DNA from: Trileptium ribeirensis
Taxonomy: Eukaryota > Nematoda > Enoplea > Enoplida > Thoracostomopsidae
Length of the DNA stretch: 64,000 nucleotides
Reading direction: 5' to 3'
Assembly: GCA_030248225.1 (NCBI GenBank)
Contig: JASANE010019266.1
Span: forward strand, 102,084 to 166,083
Positions 59,091-64,000 of the stretch are shown here, in pieces. The notes beneath the pieces were generated by a model, which saw nothing but the letters and a program-made list of their open reading frames with translations, was not told the origin of the DNA and did no database searches. The position numbers and the translations under genes were made by a program. Positions within the stretch are counted from its first letter, which is position 1. Every line of letters begins with the position of its first letter.

Positions 59091-59235
59091 AGGCGGCATA
59101 ATTACGCAAACAATGTTACCCTTGGTCCGCGGCACCAGAGCCTTCCTATCCCCCAAATGAGTTCCTTGGTGTTCCTGAATAATTTTGACACCGAAATCAC
59201 GGAAAATACGCGTAACGGGCCGGAACGGTCCTGTT

Positions 59236-60908
59236 TTATATACACAATATGTTTCTGAATTTGTTGTATATGGGAATGTAGTGTTAGTATGCGGTACCTT
59301 CTGTCATATCGTTGCATTTGTATATGAAGCGCGCTTAAAGTACAGGGCGCAGGAGAACCTTAAGACTTAGCTAATTTTGAGGGAGTTTTCAGGAGAATAA
59401 CAGAATCAAAAGAGTTTTATGTCAGTCTAGGGTGTAAGTTGGAAATATATCGAATTTGAATGTAAGGGTTAGATACCTTAAGCATTATGCCTACGTAAGC
59501 GGATATGTTTCCGTGTTTTTTCCAGTTTTTGGATAAAACCTTAAGATTAGTTTTTACTTAACAATATGGGGAAAATCGTAAAACTTATTTTCTAAGGAGT
59601 AAAATTAACTTAAATTTAAGACAAAGTTTTACGAGGGATTAACCATACTAAAACTTGGAAATTTTTATACGTAATTTGGAACACTTATAGAAATCAATAT
59701 GTAGAAAATTGAGAATAAGAATATTTTATATTCAGGTATTTAAGTGGTTGCGCAGTTAGAACAGTGCCTCAGTCGGCCTTAGAAGCTGCGTAGTCAACGT
59801 GATTACGGTCCAGCCGTTTATGTGTTTAATATGTGTATAATTTGTAACTTATAAAATAAACTATATCCGATAGAAGTGTACGTACAAAATATCCCTTGGT
59901 GCTAGCATTGTCGTATTTCGTGCATAATCTACGGTTTGACTAAACACCCCTAGGACCACGTCGCCTGCATAAGAATAGTATATAATTGCTACAAAATAGT
60001 ATATCTTACCTTAGAATCTTACCTTAGAAATAAAATAATAGGTAATAAATCTTATCTTATAATAGGTAATTATTTTTATAAAGCTTTGGATTTGATGCAA
60101 AATTGCATACTTTATGAGATTTAGTGCACTAAGGGGTCAATGATGGTAGTAATACCAAGTGACTCAGTCAGGAAATTCACAACTACCGCAAAATTTATCT
60201 TCTTCGAGTAGAAGTAGATTATTACATAGCTAGTTACTAATATTGCATCTTTATTTTGTGCAGGTAGTGTCGGTGTGCCGAAAGCTAGAAACTAAAGGAT
60301 AGCTAGAGTTATACAGCCAAAAATACCCAAAATTTAAATTAGTTTTACTTAATAAATTTTTCTTTAATTTTGGCCTATTTTATTTGGGGAAGATCTAGCT
60401 AGGGGGATCCATCCAATGGAAGGTTGCCATGTTTCAAAAAAGGTCCGAAAGCATGAATCATCGATCTCGATCATATCATCGACGATATTCCTCTTCAATT
60501 AACCGAGGATTTATAATTTAGTTGTTGATTCGTTCGCGTAGGACTGGTCGGCTTTTGTCTTGCAGTTGCGATTTATATTGTATATTATGGTACACGCAAA
60601 GGACAGCGTGGCGATGGTGACTTTGCTTATGGTTGTTTAATACTTTTATTAGTTATCACGCAAAGAATTGCTTTGTTGTTGGAGTTTGAGAACAGTTAAA
60701 CAACACTAAAGATTTTGCGTTTGGGTTTACGACTCTTATTTATTTCAATATATAAACGTGGTGAACAAAAGCTAAGATTACATAACATCAAAGGTGTCAT
60801 AGTACCTGTTATATATATTATTAGTAATACTACTATCTCCAATAAAAACTTAGGTATTCAGGCTTATAGAATTAATCCGTAGAGTGTAAAATAATGGTAT
60901 ATAATTAG
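59236..60908. other. AT-rich right flank of element B
   Basis: The sequence is AT-rich and has no recognisable gene, RNA or repeat that I can support. Confidence 0.4.
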
Positions 60909-61404
60909 CAGGGAGTAACAGGAATTCCGGTTCCGACGAAAATCGTGTTCCGGTTGCGGTTCCGGCAAAGGGCAAAAATCATACCTTAACCGGAATTCCG
61001 GTTTCAAAATTTTGTTTGAAATTTTGGCACTCCTTGGGTTGGGGGGGGGGAAATCAGGGAATCGTCGTACAGCGATGATTTTGGTACCATTCGACTCAGC
61101 TCGACGAGGCGAGTTCAATGGTACCAAATTTGACCATATTCCAACAAGTTTGAAATTTTTCAAATTTTGCCCTCAGTACTAAGGGGGACCCGGTACGTTG
61201 AAAAATCGAGAAAAAATTTCTATGAGCAAAATAGACATAAGTAGCATAGATACACGTAGAATGACGAGACAAATTCAACCGTGCCTTATTTATCATGATA
61301 TTTTCACTCTTTACTTAGTTATGGTTGAAAAACCATTTTCGAACTACTGAGCTCCACGAGACGACTTCAACGATATAAAATGTTACCATATTCAAAATAT
61401 ATTT

Positions 61405-61644
61405 CCTAAGCCTAAGCCTGAGCCTTAGACTAAGCCTAAGTCTTAGACTAAGCCTGAGCCTTAGACTAAGCCTAAGCCTTAGACTAAGCCTAAGTCTTAG
61501 ACTAAGCCTGAGCCTTACACTAAGCCTAAGTCTTAGACTAAGCCTGAGCCTTAAACTAAGCCTAAGCCTAAGACTAAGCCTAAGTCCTAGACTAAGACTA
61601 AGCCTAAGTCTTAGACTAAGCCTGAGCCTTAGACTAAGCCTAAG
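61405..61644. repeat. Telomere-like hexamer satellite
   Basis: About 40 hexamers of CCTAAG, CCTGAG, CCTTAG, ACTAAG and TCTTAG occur in a recurring order of about six hexamers. CCTAAG is a permutation of the complement of TTAGGC, the nematode-type telomere unit. CTAAG and CTTAG alternate, so neighbouring units can form hairpins. It lies inside the hAT-like element, not at a sequence end. Confidence 0.8.
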
Positions 61645-61665
61645 CCGGGGGGCTCCGCCCCCCGG
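61645..61665. other. GC hairpin ending the hexamer array
   Basis: CCGGGGGG pairs with CCCCCCGG around CTCCG directly after the last hexamer. It contrasts strongly with the AT-rich surroundings. Confidence 0.7.
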
Positions 61666-63363
61666 ACCCCCCGTACTAAGCTGTTCTCCCACTAAACCTA
61701 ATCACGATACGTATGACAAATGCCAAAAATCCATCCATTTAAACGCATAAGAATTTCATTTAAAAATATCGGTTTTCGCTTGCATTGCCAGTATCGGGCT
61801 CCATATGTCGTTACCCTGACTACCTACGGATTCGTACCATAAACCGTTCGATAGCTCATGGAATCTTCTTGAATCCTCGAAACTTGAGCCAAATCGGTCC
61901 ATCCAATAAAAAGTTATGGTCAAAAATGTAAAAAAAACCAAAATCCACATTTTTAAAAAAATTGCGACCCCTGAAATTAGGGCCCCTTGCTGAAGCCCCC
62001 TTAAGAGATAGAGCCCTGAAACCTTCTCCATTGGAAAGAGCGGTAAAAATTACCCCCAAAGAATATTAAAGCCAAGCTTTAGGAAAAAAATTGCCAGAAA
62101 AGCCTCCATATCCCTTAAAAATCCGAAAATAAAAGAATGTTGAATCAGCATATCGGAGGTTATACCTGAAAAGGGGTGACCCTGATCTCGAAGAGATCGG
62201 TTTTGGGGGTGAGAGATGATTGGGGTCCAGAGACTATGGGGGCTATACCTGAAAAGATGGTGGGCCCCTTCCCTGATTTCCCCCCCCAACCCAAGGAGGG
62301 CCGAAATTTTCCACGTTTTTGCTTCATCCTGTAATCCAAACATATGCAATATATATTATACAATGATCAAGCTCTAATACAACCAAGCAAAATAAAAGAT
62401 TAACTAACGAATTTGCCGTGCGAAACGTAAGTAGGGCACATAATTTGAGCAGGAATTTTTCATAATAACCTGCAGGAGTTTGTTAAACCAAAGCCAGTTC
62501 GATGCTTGTAGCACCTATTTCACACATTCAGAAGTCTGCGGGGTACGTTCGAATTATACCGGTACAACTCGGTAACAGAGTATGGCTTACGTAGAAGTAC
62601 TTGCCTATGTTTGGCTAACATAAATTGCGTCAAGCACCAGCCGATGCGCTTTAAACTATAAATCAGGTGAAATTGAAGTAAAGTAACGCTATCTACAACC
62701 CAAGCAGAAACTACTTCCTTGGCAATGAACTGTATTTATTGAAACTGTGCGAGCAGCATCACAGTGTGTCTGATTTATAGCATTCTGATTAGAAAGTTAT
62801 CATCTAACTGACGGGCACTGTTTGTACAACGCTAGCCTAAACATTTCTCTGACCACTGATCAGAAAATTACCTTCTATCTATTATTTTCTCTAGGATCAT
62901 ATAAACTAATAATTTTAAGTTTCTTACAGAACATGCAACAAACGTATGTGTAGTAAAGGGAGGCGACTGGAGACAGAGCGAAAGTGTGTTTTCCACGCTC
63001 CAAGCTTTGTAAGCACATTCGACTTGACGCAGTATACGCAATGGTGTATACTGGAAGACATTTTTTGCTCTGAATGTCCAAAAACCGACATATTTGATCG
63101 ATAAGTAAACATTATTAGTTTCTTCAGTCTATTTAAAGTTTCAGAAAGGCAATAGTTACCTCAGTCTCTTTAAAGTTTCAGAAAGGCAATAATACCATCG
63201 CAATACATTAAGTTTAATGTAAAAGTTATTTTTAATGCATTATAAATACACTATACCTTCATTTCTTCCATCGTCTGTTTTACTAAATATATAAATTTCG
63301 AAGACCAGGTTCCGGATCCGGTTTAAATGGGCGGTTCCGGTTGCTGGTTCCGGTTATTCCCTG

Positions 63364-63484
63364 ATATATTACGTAAAACTAGCTAAGTAATTTCTTAATT
63401 TAATTAAAACTTACTATCATTATTACTTATTTGTAAAATCCGCTAAATATACCATTCTTCCCCAGCCTAAACGAAATATTCCGG
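63364..63484. other. Short AT-rich spacer
   Basis: Nothing is recognised. G residues become rare toward its right end. Confidence 0.4.
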
Positions 63485-64000
63485 AAATCACCCAAAACAC
63501 ACTTTTTCCTCCTTTCTACCCTTTTTCCTATAATATATATACCTCACCCACCCTTTTGTTTTACCCAAAACCAAAATCCTACCCAAAATACATTTTTCTC
63601 CCTTTTCCATTTTTCTACTAAAATTCAAACTACCCTCCCTCTCCCAATACCTAACCAAAACCCTCCAAAATACAATATCTTCTTCCCCTCACCTCCATAT
63701 ACTAAAATTATATAAATTTCCCTTTCTCCTCCTACTTTTTCTCATAAATCTCTTTCCCAAAATCACCATTTTCCCCCTTTTTCCTAATTTCTTGTAATAC
63801 CCATAATTTTCCCAATACCCCACCAATACCTACCATCTTTTTATATCCTTTTCCCCTCTACTAACCCAACCCCATATATAACCTACACCCTTCCCTTTTT
63901 CTATTTTCTATAAAATTTCCTTTTCTAAATTTTCACTTCCCCCATTTTTATTTTATTTTTCAAATATCTCCTATTTCCCCAAAACCCTACCAATCTCTCC
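63485..64000. repeat. Almost G-free low-complexity tract
   Basis: Only two G residues (63558 and 63794) occur in 516 bases, while C remains common, often as CCC or CCCC runs. There is no clear tandem period. It could be a G-less satellite or a sequencing/assembly artefact. It runs off the window end. Confidence 0.75.

Larger units (their letters stand above)
29806..59235 (-). mobile_element. Element B: giant env-bearing Ty3/gypsy-like LTR retroelement
   Basis: Long direct repeats at 29806-33517 and 53589-59235 flank a minus-strand internal region of 20.1 kb, about 16 kb without the nested LINE. It encodes gag, acidic ORF, protein X, env-like, protease, reverse transcriptase/RNase H, integrase and the accessory NADAR ORF. 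It is better preserved than element A and retains gag with a zinc knuckle, YIDD, a basic env cleavage site and most of the accessory ORF. It still has stops, frameshifts and an integrase active-site change. A purine-rich AGGAGA abuts the 3' LTR start TGTAACAGG. No certain target-site duplication or primer-binding site was found. Confidence 0.9.
53589..59235 (-). repeat. 5' LTR of element B
   Basis: It matches 29806-33517. It is longer because it holds a 763-bp MITE, more minisatellite units, and a 1.07-kb segment lost from the 3' copy. The outer end (TATAAAACAGGACCG on the coding strand) differs in its first bases from the TGTAACAGGACCG of the 3' LTR, so a few terminal bases were replaced or lost. 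Without the MITE it is about 4.9 kb. Confidence 0.85.
60909..63363. mobile_element. hAT-like inverted-terminal-repeat element, non-autonomous
   Basis: The left end CAGGGAGTAACAGGAA and the right end, read inverted, CAGGGAATAACCGGAA are near-identical. Both are followed by subterminal CCGGAAC/GTTCCGG repeats, as in hAT transposons. The flanking 8-mers (ATAATTAG and ATATATTA) are not an exact duplication, so the boundary is tentative. No transposase is visible. A second inverted pair lies inside (about 61010-61058 and 62266-62320), so the element is probably composite. Confidence 0.5.

Noticed and set aside
59741..59815. Possible tRNA-like segment
   Set aside because: No GTTC-A T-loop box or closing acceptor stem could be found.
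61315..61692. 125-residue Leu/Arg-Leu/Ser-Leu repeat protein
   Set aside because: It is a translation of the hexamer satellite.

Overview
This window is repeat-dense nuclear DNA of a eukaryote, most likely an invertebrate animal. No bacterial gene layout, operon or recognisable intact host gene is visible. About 50 of the 64 kb belongs to two related, very large LTR retroelements of the Ty3/gypsy (Metaviridae) type that carry an envelope-like gene, so they resemble endogenous retroviruses or errantiviruses. The rest is smaller transposons, inverted and direct repeats, satellites and AT-rich DNA. The host cannot be named from sequence alone.

Element A (about 1866-22361, + strand) and element B (about 29806-59235, - strand) share one unusual gene order: LTR - gag - long acidic extension - uncharacterised protein X - envelope-like glycoprotein - protease - reverse transcriptase/RNase H - integrase - a separate large accessory ORF - LTR. 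The envelope-like gene lies upstream of pol, not downstream as in gypsy-type errantiviruses and vertebrate retroviruses. The accessory ORF after integrase has a charged, proline-rich N-terminal half. It is followed by a region that matches the NADAR (YbiA-like, ADP-ribose/N-glycosidase) family and then by a region resembling a GDSL/SGNH hydrolase. I consider this accessory module, together with the displaced env gene, the best candidate for an undescribed system.

Both copies are dead. A has lost nearly all of gag, has YIDV in place of YIDD in reverse transcriptase, and carries many stops. B keeps gag and YIDD but has stops, frameshifts and Gly in place of the second catalytic Asp of integrase. 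In B a 4.04-kb APE-type LINE with C-terminal zinc fingers is inserted in the acidic ORF, flanked by 13-bp target-site duplications. A 763-bp inverted-repeat MITE sits in B's 5' LTR.

Between the two elements (22.4-29.8 kb) lies a long inverted-repeat pair enclosing a direct-repeat pair, one copy of which holds a 539-bp MITE. Right of element B are an AT-rich flank, a hAT-like inverted-terminal-repeat element (60909-63363) containing a telomere-like hexamer array, and a final 516 bp with only two G residues.
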